A DNA stretch of 12,070 nt, from the NCBI GenBank assembly GCA_002314465.1, contig DCGA01000011.1:1-12070 (forward strand), written 5' to 3'. This DNA comes from a bacterium UBA1790 (GTDB lineage Bacteria > Bacteroidota > Bacteroidia > Bacteroidales > Muribaculaceae). Under the pieces are notes generated by a model. The model worked only from the letters and a program-made list of their open reading frames with translations, ran no database searches and was not told the DNA's origin. Shown here piece by piece: positions 1 to 6,722 of the stretch. The translations under genes were made by a program, and so were the position numbers. How positions within the stretch are numbered: the stretch's first letter is position 1; each line of letters starts with the position of its first letter.

Positions 1-23
1 ACCGAACTTGAATAAATACTCAT
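1..23 (-). CDS. RND-family efflux pump, first codons only (partial)
   Basis: Only the first seven codons and two bases of the next lie in the window, reading MSIYSSS, with the ATG at 23-21. The call rests on context: the order repressor, outer-membrane factor, membrane-fusion protein is normally completed by the inner-membrane RND (AcrB/MexB-like) proton antiporter. Bacteroidetes RND pumps of this type often start with a short MS-[IL]-Y-like segment before the first transmembrane helix. The ATG is 38 bases after the stop of the fusion protein, fitting an operon. Nothing of the pump domain itself can be seen, so the function is inferred. Confidence 0.5.
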
Positions 24-61
24 AGTATCGTGTGCTTATGTGTTTCTTTTATATCCGTTTA

Positions 62-1129
62 TTATTTCTTTGCATTGTCAAGTGCAACCTTGCAACCGTC
101 GCTCAGGCGGGTGTGACCGCTTACTACAACTTGTGCGCCGTTCTGCAGACCGCTGAGAATCTCGTAGCGGTTGCCCAGGCGGCGACCGAGCTTAACCTCG
201 CGGAACTCTACGGTACCGTTGGTGTTGTAGACATAGACGTAGCGCACACCGCTACCGGTTTGCTTCTGCACGGCCTGGTCGGGAACTACTACGCTCATCT
301 GGGTGCCGAAGTTGAAGTTTACGCGGGCAAACATACCCGAGTGTACGCGGTTGCCGCTGTTGTTGATGGTTACCTCAACCTGGAAAGTGCGGCTTGCGGG
401 GTCGATAGAGGGATGGATGAGGTAAACCTTGCCTGCAAATTCCTCTTCGCCGTAGGTGTCGAGCTTTACGGTAACGGGCATGTCCTTCTTGATCTTGGGG
501 AAGTCGCTTTCGTTAACGCTGATGATAACCTTGAGAGGCTGCTGCTGCTCAATCACGAGGATGGGAAGTGCGCCGGGAAGGTCGCCGTTGTTATAGTTGC
601 GCTCGGTAACCACACCGCTCACGGGTGATGAGAGTACGGTGTTCTCGCTCATGCTGCTCAGCATTCGTTGGCTTGACTGGATGGCACGCACCTGTGCGTC
701 GTAAGATGCCTGCAGCTGGTCTACGGTCTGCTGTGTACCGCCGCCTATGCGTACGAGTTCCTTGGCGCGGTCGAGGTCGCGCTTAGCGTTGGCGAGCTGG
801 ATGCGCTGCTGGTCTATTGCGGCGCTCTGTGTGGCGATGTTGAGGTCGTCGAGGATTACAACTGCCTGTCCGGCACGCACCTGGCTACCCACGTCCACGA
901 GGATGCGCTTGATGCGGCTGCCGCTGTTAGAGGCGATGTTGTTGGTTTTGAAAGCCTCTACAGTGGCAGTGTACTCGCTTGAAAGAGTCACTTGCTCCTG
1001 ATAAACGCTCTGTACTTTCACGATGGGCAATTCTTCTTGGGCGGCTTTGTTTTCGTCCTTGTTGCCGGTGCAGGCTGCGAGCATTGTTGCAGCCATTGTG
1101 AGCACTAAAAGTTTGTTTGTCTTCATCAT
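62..1129 (-). CDS. RND efflux periplasmic adaptor (membrane-fusion) lipoprotein
   Basis: Periplasmic adaptor of a tripartite efflux pump, linking an inner-membrane RND transporter to the TolC-like channel encoded just upstream. With the start at 1129 it has 355 residues. The N-terminus is a lipoprotein signal (LLVLTMAATMLAAC, lipobox cysteine 20), so it should be lipid-anchored in the inner membrane. Two biotinyl/lipoyl-like half motifs lie near residues 65-95 and 162-185 (SSPVSGVV). Between them is a polar, Gln/Ala-rich segment (about 97-160) expected to form the coiled-coil hairpin. Beta-barrel and membrane-proximal domains follow. An adjacent ATG at 1126 is an equally good start. A further in-frame extension to 1198 overlaps the preceding gene, lies before the signal peptide and was rejected. 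The gene begins 16 bases after the TolC-like gene, consistent with co-transcription. Substrate unknown. Confidence 0.93.
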   Translation of the reverse strand: MMKTNKLLVLTMAATMLAACTGNKDENKAAQEELPIVKVQSVYQEQVTLSSEYTATVEAFKTNNIASNSGSRIKRILVDVGSQVRAGQAVVILDDLNIATQSAAIDQQRIQLANAKRDLDRAKELVRIGGGTQQTVDQLQASYDAQVRAIQSSQRMLSSMSENTVLSSPVSGVVTERNYNNGDLPGALPILVIEQQQPLKVIISVNESDFPKIKKDMPVTVKLDTYGEEEFAGKVYLIHPSIDPASRTFQVEVTINNSGNRVHSGMFARVNFNFGTQMSVVVPDQAVQKQTGSGVRYVYVYNTNGTVEFREVKLGRRLGNRYEILSGLQNGAQVVVSGHTRLSDGCKVALDNAKK

Positions 1130-1145
1130 TATATATTGTCTTTTT

Positions 1146-2474
1146 TTAATTAGCATATTTGGTATTGCCCAGCACATACTCGAGGTTGCTGTCGGCAACG
1201 AGGTAGTTGTAGATGGCCTGGTAGTAACTCAGTTGGGCGTTCATGAGTGCGTCGTCGGTGTCGCGCAGCTGGATGAACGATGCGGCACCTATCTTGAAAC
1301 TCTTGTTCATGATGTCGCTTGCCTTGGTAGCCTGCTTTACGCCTGCGTCATTGCTCTCAATCTGCTTGAGGCTCTTGTTGAGGTTGTCGAGCTGCACCTG
1401 TACCTGTGTGTGAAGTGAGTTCTCAAGGTTCTGGCGCTGCCATGTCATCTCGCGCACTGCGATTTCGGCTTGCTTCTGCTTGTGCCAGCGCTGTCCGCCC
1501 TGGAAGATGGGGAAGGCAAGTGTGAGGCCCACGCTCGACATGCTGTTCCATTTGAAATTCTTGAAGGGACTGCCGTTGCTCATTGAGTTCCACATGTAGG
1601 AAGCACTGCCGGTAACGGTGGGATACCACGATGCCTTCTGCACGTCGAGTACCTTCTTGAGGTAATCGGTCTGCAGGTCGAGGCTCTTGAGTGAAGTGTT
1701 GTAGACGAGCGATGTGTCGGTGTTGAGCGAGCGCTCATACATCACGCCCTTGAACTCATCGAGCGACTGGGCTGCAGCGATGTCGATGGTTGCATCCATG
1801 CCCATGAGCAGCTTGAGTTGCAGCTTGAGCTGGTTTATTGAGTTCTCAGCCTCAAGGATAGAGGGCTCGAGATTGGTTACCGCAACATTGGCGCGGAGCA
1901 CGTCATATTCGCTTGCGGTTCCCAGTTCAAATTGCTTCTGGTAAATGTCGGCATGCGCCTTAGCGGTGCTGTGGTTGCGCTCAATCACTTTCTTGGTGTC
2001 TTGGGCCAGCAGCAACGCATAGTAGGCGTTCTTCACTTGGTTCACGAGCGAGAGCTTATTGGCGCGCGAGGTCTCCAGGTTTTGGAGAATCTGGTTGTCG
2101 CTCAGTTTGATGGACTTCCACAGTGTGGGAACCACGATGGGCACCGAAGCCGAGAAACCGGTTGAGTGTGTGTTGTCGCGGCCCATCTTGATGGCTGTAG
2201 CCTGGCCTGTGCCGGTGTCCATGTAGATGGTTTGCAACGCAAGGTTGCGTGTGTACTGTGCGCTGAAAGTAACCTCGGGGAACAACTGGCCCAGGACTTC
2301 TTTCTTAGCGTAATCAACTCGCTCAAGTTCCATCTCGTTAATCTTAACGGTGGGGTTGTCGTTGAGTGCAATCTTGATGCACTCGTCGAGCGAGAGTGTC
2401 ATGGCACCTTGTGCCTGCGACACCAGTGCTGCTGTTGCGATGAGCACTGCGGTAAGTAAATTTCTCTTTAACAT
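1146..2474 (-). CDS. TolC-like outer-membrane efflux protein
   Basis: Outer-membrane factor of the efflux system, expected to form a trimeric channel across the outer membrane and periplasm. The 442 residues match the usual size of the OEP/TolC family. Residues 1-23 form a Sec signal peptide with a likely cut after Ala-Gln-Gly. The mature start (MTLSLDECIKIALNDNP) is the typical opening of the first OEP repeat, in which a helix precedes the conserved Asn-Pro. The second repeat begins near the middle, and long Gln/Leu/Asn-rich helical stretches occur in both halves (for example around LEAENSINQLKLQLKLLMG). There is no lipobox, unlike many OprM/NodT proteins. It lies 29 bases downstream of the TetR-type gene and 16 bases upstream of the adaptor gene, all on one strand. 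Confidence 0.93.
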   Translation of the reverse strand: MLKRNLLTAVLIATAALVSQAQGAMTLSLDECIKIALNDNPTVKINEMELERVDYAKKEVLGQLFPEVTFSAQYTRNLALQTIYMDTGTGQATAIKMGRDNTHSTGFSASVPIVVPTLWKSIKLSDNQILQNLETSRANKLSLVNQVKNAYYALLLAQDTKKVIERNHSTAKAHADIYQKQFELGTASEYDVLRANVAVTNLEPSILEAENSINQLKLQLKLLMGMDATIDIAAAQSLDEFKGVMYERSLNTDTSLVYNTSLKSLDLQTDYLKKVLDVQKASWYPTVTGSASYMWNSMSNGSPFKNFKWNSMSSVGLTLAFPIFQGGQRWHKQKQAEIAVREMTWQRQNLENSLHTQVQVQLDNLNKSLKQIESNDAGVKQATKASDIMNKSFKIGAASFIQLRDTDDALMNAQLSYYQAIYNYLVADSNLEYVLGNTKYAN

Positions 2475-2503
2475 AAATGTATATTGTTCTTGTTTTGTTG
2501 TCG

Positions 2504-3109
2504 TTACAGATACTTCTTTATTGCATCCTCGATTACCTCCAGACCGTGCTGTGTGGCCATGCCGCGCATGAAGTTGATAAAGGCTGCCTCATATACCTGG
2601 CTGGGGTTGAATCCCATGCTGGTAATGCGGGGGTTGTTGTGGAGCGAACTCATCAATGTAAAGTATAGCATCGATGCGAGATCGCTGTTGACATTGCTGC
2701 TCACAAGCCCTTCTTCCTGGCCCTGCTTGAGCACTTCGCTTAGTTGTGTGATGAGGATTTTCTCGCCTTCGCGTTGTTGCTCCACCACGTCGGGGTAGAG
2801 GCGCTTCAAGTCGTCGATGAATGCCTGCGAACGCTTGTTGAAATACTGGCGTACCATCTTGAAGATGCAGAACAGCGCTTCAAAGCAGTTGCTTGACTCG
2901 CGATAGATGCGGCATGCTTCCTGATGGTGGTGCAAGTGGTCCACCTTTATGCATTCCATGATAAGGGTCTTCTTGTCGGGGAATGTCTCGTAGAGGGTAC
3001 GCTTGGAGATACCGCAAGCATGGGCTACCATGTCCATCGTCATCGATGTGGGGCCTATGCTCACCAGCAGTTCGTGCGAGCGTGTGATGATTTTCTCTTT
3101 ATTTTCCAT
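2504..3109 (-). CDS. TetR/AcrR-family transcriptional regulator
   Basis: Likely local repressor of the efflux operon. The 201-residue protein has the normal TetR size. Residues 1-50 contain the three-helix DNA-binding domain: MTMDMVAHACGISKRTLYETF carries the recognition helix (GISKRTLYETFPDK), the best conserved TetR signature. The remainder is an all-helical ligand-binding and dimerisation region with no recognisable ligand signature. The start at 3109 (MENKEK) was chosen because the family's first helix begins directly after it; the 37-residue extension upstream is unlike the family and runs through promoter sequence. It is the first gene of the operon, so autoregulation together with the pump genes is expected. 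The inducer cannot be read from sequence. Confidence 0.93.
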   Translation of the reverse strand: MENKEKIITRSHELLVSIGPTSMTMDMVAHACGISKRTLYETFPDKKTLIMECIKVDHLHHHQEACRIYRESSNCFEALFCIFKMVRQYFNKRSQAFIDDLKRLYPDVVEQQREGEKILITQLSEVLKQGQEEGLVSSNVNSDLASMLYFTLMSSLHNNPRITSMGFNPSQVYEAAFINFMRGMATQHGLEVIEDAIKKYL

Positions 3110-3166
3110 ATATAAATCTCTTAGCCTATAGTGCAACCTCTCGGTTTCGGGGTGCAAAATTAGCCT

Positions 3167-3211
3167 TTTTTGAGCGTGTGCCGTTGTAAAAATGGGACAT
3201 ATGCTCAAAAA
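3167..3211. repeat. 9-bp inverted repeat at the efflux operon transcription start
   Basis: TTTTTGAGC (3167-3175) and its exact complement GCTCAAAAA (3203-3211) are separated by 27 bases. The right arm adjoins the predicted transcription start of the efflux operon. It could be an operator bound by a dimer or a hairpin in the mRNA leader. No T-run follows it on the minus strand, so it is not an obvious terminator. Confidence 0.4.
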
Positions 3212-3217
3212 GTGATG

Positions 3218-3249
3218 CAAATTTACGCCAAAACTTTGGAAACCGCAAA
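3218..3249 (-). promoter_or_regulatory. Bacteroidota-type promoter for the efflux operon
   Basis: Read on the minus strand, TTTG (3249-3246), exactly 20 bases, then TAAATTTG (3225-3218). This matches the Bacteroidota primary-sigma consensus TTTG / TAnnTTTG at the expected spacing. Transcription would begin near 3212, giving a leader of about 100 bases before the TetR-type gene. A second box, TAATTTTG at 3162-3155, lacks a good upstream element and may be a secondary promoter. Confidence 0.65.
3228..3239. promoter_or_regulatory. Palindrome inside promoter, possible TetR operator
   Basis: CCAAA-AC-TTTGG, a palindrome with 5-base arms, lies between the two promoter elements of the efflux operon. 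That is a classic place for a repressor to block polymerase. Assignment to the local TetR-type protein is inferred from position only; the arms are shorter than in many TetR operators. Confidence 0.35.
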
Positions 3250-3411
3250 AGTTTTCAGAGTTTTCTGCGGCTAAAATATACCAATGGGGAGATTATACCC
3301 ATAAAATAGGAATTATGGACAAACTTAGTGTTTCCCTGTCATTTTATCGCCTCGGTTTTTGCTGCCGGTAGGGTAGTGGCGGGGCACTATTGTAGCTAAA
3401 ACCGCGCCATG

Positions 3412-3444
3412 TTGCATAAAGTCTGATTACAAGTTTAAACTTTG
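3412..3444 (+). promoter_or_regulatory. Weak candidate promoter for PH-domain/kor operon
   Basis: TTG at 3412-3414, then 21 bases, then TAAACTTTG at 3436-3444, one base longer than the TAnnTTTG consensus. Transcription would start near 3450, giving a leader of about 65 bases to the ATG at 3518 and almost none to the alternative ATG at 3455. This favours the internal start. Confidence 0.35.
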
Positions 3445-3517
3445 TGAAAAATATTTGATGGTTTCGGTTATTATTATTACTTTTGTGATATTAAAACAAC
3501 CAATAAAAAATTGGCTT

Positions 3518-3856
3518 ATGAATATAAATAAAGTACTGGCTGCAGGTGAAGAGGTAATCTACCAGCCCAAGCTCCATTGGTTTGCCTATTTCAACCTGGC
3601 TCGCCTTGTAAGAAACATGACTACTACGCTGTTTCTCAGCAACAAACGCTTCTATTATCGTCATGGCTTGCTGCGTCGCACTACTCACGAGATGGTAGTG
3701 GGCAAGATTGAAACCATCGATGTTAAGGAGACGCTCATGGGACGCATCTTCGGCTACGGCCGTGTGTACCTTGCCGGCACCGGTGCCGGCGAGATGTGCA
3801 TGCACTGGGTGAAGAAACCATTTGAACTGCAGCGCCAGATACGCAGCGTGCAATAA
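3518..3856 (+). CDS. Small bacterial PH-like (bPH2/YdbT-type) domain protein
   Basis: A 112-residue protein made almost wholly of one bacterial PH-like domain. The recognisable order is a leading EEVIYQPKLHW (11-21), the first strand segment TLFLSNKRFYYRHGLLRRTTHE (37-58), the family core KIETIDVKETLMGRIFGYGRV (63-83), then a GTG.G turn and a C-terminal helix (KPFELQRQIRSV). In most relatives two transmembrane helices sit between the leading Trp and the first strand. Here only about 16 mildly hydrophobic residues remain, so the protein is probably soluble or only peripherally attached. The start at 3518 was preferred to 3455/3458, whose extra hydrophobic residues overlap the predicted transcription start. 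It lies 34 bases before the ferredoxin-like gene and may share its transcript. Molecular role unknown. Confidence 0.75.
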   Translation: MNINKVLAAGEEVIYQPKLHWFAYFNLARLVRNMTTTLFLSNKRFYYRHGLLRRTTHEMVVGKIETIDVKETLMGRIFGYGRVYLAGTGAGEMCMHWVKKPFELQRQIRSVQ

Positions 3857-3890
3857 CGGAAATTTAATTAACATTATAATACTAAATACT

Positions 3891-4121
3891 ATGGCTAAAG
3901 TAAGAGGTGCAGTAACGGTCAACACCGAGCGATGCAAGGGATGCAACCTGTGTGTGGTTGCCTGTCCGAGCCAGGTGCTTGACTTACAACAAAAGGAGGT
4001 TAACAACCGAGGTTATCATTTTGCCTATATGGCCCAGCCCGACAAGTGCATCGGTTGCCAGAGTTGCTCTCTGGTGTGTCCCGACGCGTGCATCGAGGTG
4101 TACCGCGTTATCGAAAAATAG
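3891..4121 (+). CDS. korD: 2-oxoacid:ferredoxin oxidoreductase delta subunit (2x[4Fe-4S] ferredoxin)
   Basis: A 76-residue ferredoxin-like electron-transfer subunit. It has two complete 4Fe-4S motifs: C15-x2-C18-x2-C21-x3-C25-P and C53-x2-C56-x2-C59-x3-C63-P; a further Cys67 is present. It should pass electrons from the catalytic alpha/beta subunits to free ferredoxin in the cytoplasm. The ATG at 3891 was chosen because the conserved domain (KVRGAVTVNTERCKGC) begins immediately after it; the 23-residue upstream extension overlaps the previous gene. It is the first of four adjacent subunit genes, with 37 bases to the alpha gene. The names korD (oxoglutarate) and vorA-like (branched-chain oxoacid) cannot be separated by sequence reading alone. 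Confidence 0.9.
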   Translation: MAKVRGAVTVNTERCKGCNLCVVACPSQVLDLQQKEVNNRGYHFAYMAQPDKCIGCQSCSLVCPDACIEVYRVIEK

Positions 4122-4158
4122 GCTGTAACTTTTAAAACTGTAAACTAAAGAAATCACA

Positions 4159-5241
4159 ATGAACGATAAAGTAACATTGATGAAGGGTAATGAGGCACTG
4201 GCAATGGCTGCCATTCGCTACGGCGCCGACGGCTACTTCGGCTATCCCATTACCCCGCAGAGCGAAGTCCTTGAGAAACTCGAGGAGGAAATGCCGTGGG
4301 AAACCACAGGCATGGTAGTGCTGCAGGCCGAGAGCGAGGTTGCGGCAATCAACATGGTCTATGCCGGCGCTTCGTGCGGTAAGGCTGTCATGACATCAAC
4401 TTCGAGCCCCGGTTTCAGCCTCATGCAGGAGGGTATGTCTTACATGGCTGCCAGCGAGGTGCCCGCCCTCGTGATTAACGTGATGCGCGGCGGCCCTGGT
4501 CTGGGTACCATTCACCCCTCTCAGGCCGACTACTTCCAGGCTTGCAAGGGTGGCGGTCACGGCGACTACCGCATGGTTGTACTTGCTCCCGCAAGCGTAC
4601 AGGAGATGGCCGACTTTGTGGGCCTCGGCTGGGATCTTGCGTTCAAGTATCGCTGTGTATCGATGATTCTCGCCGATGGTCTTATCGGCCAGATGATGGA
4701 AAAGGTGGTGCTTCCCGAGCAGCGTCCGCGCCGCACCGACGAGGAGGTTGAGCGCCAGTGCCCGTGGGCTGTTACTGGCCGCACAGGCATGCGCCCCAAG
4801 AACATCATCACTTCGCTTGAACTCGACGACGACATCATGGAGGCCAATAACCTGCGCTTCCAGGCAACTTATCGCCTCATCGAGCAGAACGAGGTGCGCT
4901 ACGAAACTGTTGATACCGAGGGCTGCGACTATCTCATCGTGGCATTCGGCAGCATGGCACGCATTGCCATGAAGACTATGGAACTTGCCGCTCAGGAGGG
5001 TATCAAGGTGGGTCTGCTTCGCCCCATCACACTTTGGCCGTTCCCCTATAAGGAAATCGCACAGGTCGCTGCCGGCGTGAAGGGCATCCTCGTGCCCGAG
5101 CTCTCGGCAGGACAGATGATTGAAGATGTGAAACTCGCAGTAGAGTGCAAGGTGCCCGTTGAGCACACCGGACGCATGGGTGGCAATGTGCCCACTCCCG
5201 AGGAAGTACTCGACGCGTTGAAAAACCAACTCATTAAATAA
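4159..5241 (+). CDS. korA: 2-oxoacid:ferredoxin oxidoreductase alpha subunit (KorA/VorB)
   Basis: Catalytic alpha subunit of an oxygen-sensitive enzyme that oxidatively decarboxylates a 2-oxoacid to the acyl-CoA with reduction of ferredoxin. The 360-residue length and sequence match the Bacteroidetes protein often labelled 3-methyl-2-oxobutanoate dehydrogenase subunit VorB or 2-oxoglutarate:ferredoxin oxidoreductase KorA. The N-terminal TPP pyrimidine-binding domain shows YPITPQS (29-35) and LQAESE (55-60), with the acidic residues expected to activate the cofactor, then the glycine-rich MRGGPGLGT. The C-terminal transketolase-like domain ends with RMGGNVPTPEEV. No gamma domain is fused, so gamma is separate (6036-6575). 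ATG at 4159; no clear ribosome binding site, as usual in the phylum. In anaerobes the enzyme may run in either direction. Substrate is uncertain. Confidence 0.93.
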   Translation: MNDKVTLMKGNEALAMAAIRYGADGYFGYPITPQSEVLEKLEEEMPWETTGMVVLQAESEVAAINMVYAGASCGKAVMTSTSSPGFSLMQEGMSYMAASEVPALVINVMRGGPGLGTIHPSQADYFQACKGGGHGDYRMVVLAPASVQEMADFVGLGWDLAFKYRCVSMILADGLIGQMMEKVVLPEQRPRRTDEEVERQCPWAVTGRTGMRPKNIITSLELDDDIMEANNLRFQATYRLIEQNEVRYETVDTEGCDYLIVAFGSMARIAMKTMELAAQEGIKVGLLRPITLWPFPYKEIAQVAAGVKGILVPELSAGQMIEDVKLAVECKVPVEHTGRMGGNVPTPEEVLDALKNQLIK

Positions 5242-5252
5242 GCCTTTTCATT

Positions 5253-6026
5253 ATGGAAAATAACGATATAATCCGTCCCGAGAACCTGGTTTACAAGAAA
5301 CCGGCGTTACTCAACGATGCGCACATGCATTACTGCCCCGGATGTAGCCACGGTGTGGTTCACAAACTGGTGGCCGAGGTAATTGAAGAGATGGGCATGG
5401 CCGAGAAGGCCATCGGCGTTTCGCCCGTGGGCTGCGCCGTGTTTGCCTATAACTATATCGACATCGACTGGCTCGAGGCTGCACACGGTCGTGCAACAGC
5501 CATGGCTACCGCTACCAAGCGCCTCATGCCCAACAAACTGGTGTTCACTTACCAGGGTGACGGTGACTTTGCCGCTATCGGTACATGCGAGTCTATTCAC
5601 TCGTGCAACCGCGGTGAGAACATCGCCATCATCTTTATCAACAACGCAATCTATGGTATGACCGGCGGACAGATGGCTCCCACAACACTGCTGGGACAGA
5701 AGACTGCTACATGTCCCTACGGCCGTCGCGCCGACCTCAACGGCTATCCGCTGTCTATCACTCCGCTGCTGGCTCAACTCGACGGCACTTGCTATGTGAC
5801 ACGCCAGAGCGTGCACAAGCCCGCTTCGGTGCGTAAGGCTAAGGCTGCCATCCGCAAGGCTTTTGAGAACAGCATGGCAGGCAAGGGTACATCGGTTGTC
5901 GAAATCGTGAGCACCTGCAACACCGGTTGGAAACTATCGCCCGAGAAGGCCAACCTGTGGATGGAAGAGAACATGTTCGCCAAGTATCCCCTGGGCGATC
6001 TCAAGGATGTTGAATCTAAAAAGTAA
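5253..6026 (+). CDS. korB: 2-oxoacid:ferredoxin oxidoreductase beta subunit (TPP-binding)
   Basis: Beta subunit, 257 residues, binding the thiamine diphosphate phosphates through Mg2+ and a 4Fe-4S cluster. The TPP motif is visible as GDGD (102-105) followed by INNAIYGMTGGQ (129-140). Likely cluster ligands are C28 and C31 (CPGC), C61 (VGCAVF) and C222 (VSTCNTGW). Their spacings of 3, 30 and 161 resemble those of the archaeal two-subunit oxoacid:ferredoxin oxidoreductases. AHGR (77-80) is another family motif. The gene starts 11 bases after the alpha gene and is followed 9 bases later by gamma, so the subunits are almost certainly translated from one mRNA. Alpha and beta together form the active site. 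Confidence 0.94.
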   Translation: MENNDIIRPENLVYKKPALLNDAHMHYCPGCSHGVVHKLVAEVIEEMGMAEKAIGVSPVGCAVFAYNYIDIDWLEAAHGRATAMATATKRLMPNKLVFTYQGDGDFAAIGTCESIHSCNRGENIAIIFINNAIYGMTGGQMAPTTLLGQKTATCPYGRRADLNGYPLSITPLLAQLDGTCYVTRQSVHKPASVRKAKAAIRKAFENSMAGKGTSVVEIVSTCNTGWKLSPEKANLWMEENMFAKYPLGDLKDVESKK

Positions 6027-6035
6027 TCAAGGTAT

Positions 6036-6575
6036 ATGAAAAGCGAAATCATTATAGCAGGCTTTGGCGGACAGGGTGTACTGTCGATGGGTAAAATCCT
6101 CGCCTATTCAGGCCTTATGGAAGACAAGGAAGTTTCGTGGCTGCCCTCTTACGGCCCTGAGCAGCGTGGCGGTACAGCCAATGTCACTGTCATCCTGAGC
6201 GACGAGCGCATTTCATCGCCCATCCTCAATGCCTATGACATTGTAGTTGCCCTCAACCAGCAGAGTCTCGATAAGTTTGAGTCGAAGGTGAAGCCCGGCG
6301 GCATACTCATTTACGATAGTTATGGTATTCATCAGCCTCCCACACGCACCGACATCACTTGCCACCGCATCGATGCCACCGAGGCAACATTCGAGATGAA
6401 CAACAGCAAGACCTATAACATGATTGTGCTGGGTGCTGTGCTCAAATCATCACCCATGGTATCTATCGAGAGCGTGCTCAAGGGACTAAAGAAGACACTG
6501 CCCGAGCGTCACTGGCACTTGCTGCCCCTCAACGAGGAAGCACTCAACAAGGGTGCTCAACTCATCAAGGATTAA
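6036..6575 (+). CDS. korC: 2-oxoacid:ferredoxin oxidoreductase gamma subunit
   Basis: Gamma subunit, 179 residues, of the Pyruvate_ferredoxin/ketoisovalerate oxidoreductase catalytic-domain family. The opening EIIIAGFGGQGVLSMGK (4-20) with its GFGGQG loop and the segment PSYGPEQRGGTANV (37-50) are diagnostic. In related enzymes this domain helps bind coenzyme A and completes the complex. It is the last gene of the operon; a strong hairpin follows 28 bases after the stop. The full set of delta, alpha, beta and gamma is intact with no frameshift. Symbol korC is used for consistency; vorC-type naming would be as valid. Confidence 0.92.
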   Translation: MKSEIIIAGFGGQGVLSMGKILAYSGLMEDKEVSWLPSYGPEQRGGTANVTVILSDERISSPILNAYDIVVALNQQSLDKFESKVKPGGILIYDSYGIHQPPTRTDITCHRIDATEATFEMNNSKTYNMIVLGAVLKSSPMVSIESVLKGLKKTLPERHWHLLPLNEEALNKGAQLIKD

Positions 6576-6602
6576 CCATGGGTTACACCTATATATTATT
6601 GT

Positions 6603-6633
6603 AAATGGCAACCCCATTGCGGGGTTGCCATTT
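6603..6633 (+). terminator. Hairpin terminator of the kor operon
   Basis: A perfect 13-base inverted repeat, AAATGGCAACCCC and GGGGTTGCCATTT, with a 5-base loop (ATTGC), begins 28 bases after the gamma gene's stop. Only short T-runs follow, so termination may rest mostly on the hairpin, or the hairpin may protect the mRNA 3' end. Confidence 0.75.
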
Positions 6634-6690
6634 ATGTTTCCAAGGGTCAAAATAAAGTGTGTGAGGTTATAGTTTGTTATTGTGATTTTT

Positions 6691-6722
6691 AAAAAAAAGC
6701 GGAGGCTCTGCGAAGAGCCCCC
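6691..6722 (-). terminator. Intrinsic terminator of the candidate small RNA
   Basis: On the minus strand a 9-pair stem (GGG GGCTCT with AGAGCC TCC, including one G-U) closes over the tetraloop TCGC. It is followed by GC and then eight T (plus-strand A-run at 6691-6698). It is the most canonical rho-independent terminator in the window, and no minus-strand protein gene lies upstream of it that it could serve. Confidence 0.75.

Larger units (their letters stand above)
3110..3517. other. Intergenic regulatory region between divergent operons
   Basis: This 408-base A/T-rich gap separates the efflux operon (minus) from the PH-domain/oxidoreductase genes (plus). It contains a consensus minus-strand promoter at 3218-3249, a second minus-strand TAATTTTG box at 3155-3162, two inverted repeats (3167-3211 and 3228-3239), and a weaker plus-strand promoter near 3412-3444. 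I see no convincing coding sequence in it. Both flanking reading frames extend into it in the raw frame, but those extensions are not protein-like. Confidence 0.7.

Noticed and set aside
32..628. A 198-codon plus-strand open frame opposite the membrane-fusion gene
   Set aside because: It is a shadow of a well-supported lipoprotein gene, with no promoter or family resemblance.
1130..1198. N-terminal extension of the membrane-fusion protein
   Set aside because: It would overlap the TolC-like gene and bury the lipoprotein signal peptide; the ATG at 1129 or 1126 fits a lipoprotein.
3110..3220. Upstream extension of the TetR-type gene by 37 residues
   Set aside because: It is unlike TetR N-termini and covers the second promoter box and the inverted repeat.
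3455..3517. Hydrophobic N-terminal extension (MMVSVIIITFVILKQ) of the PH-domain protein as a membrane anchor
   Set aside because: It starts within a few bases of the predicted transcription start, and the domain begins cleanly after the ATG at 3518; not fully excluded.
4396..5229. A long minus-strand open frame of 277 codons opposite korA
   Set aside because: It is antisense to a clearly conserved gene, has Cys/His-rich low-quality protein sequence, and mirrors the codon bias of korA.
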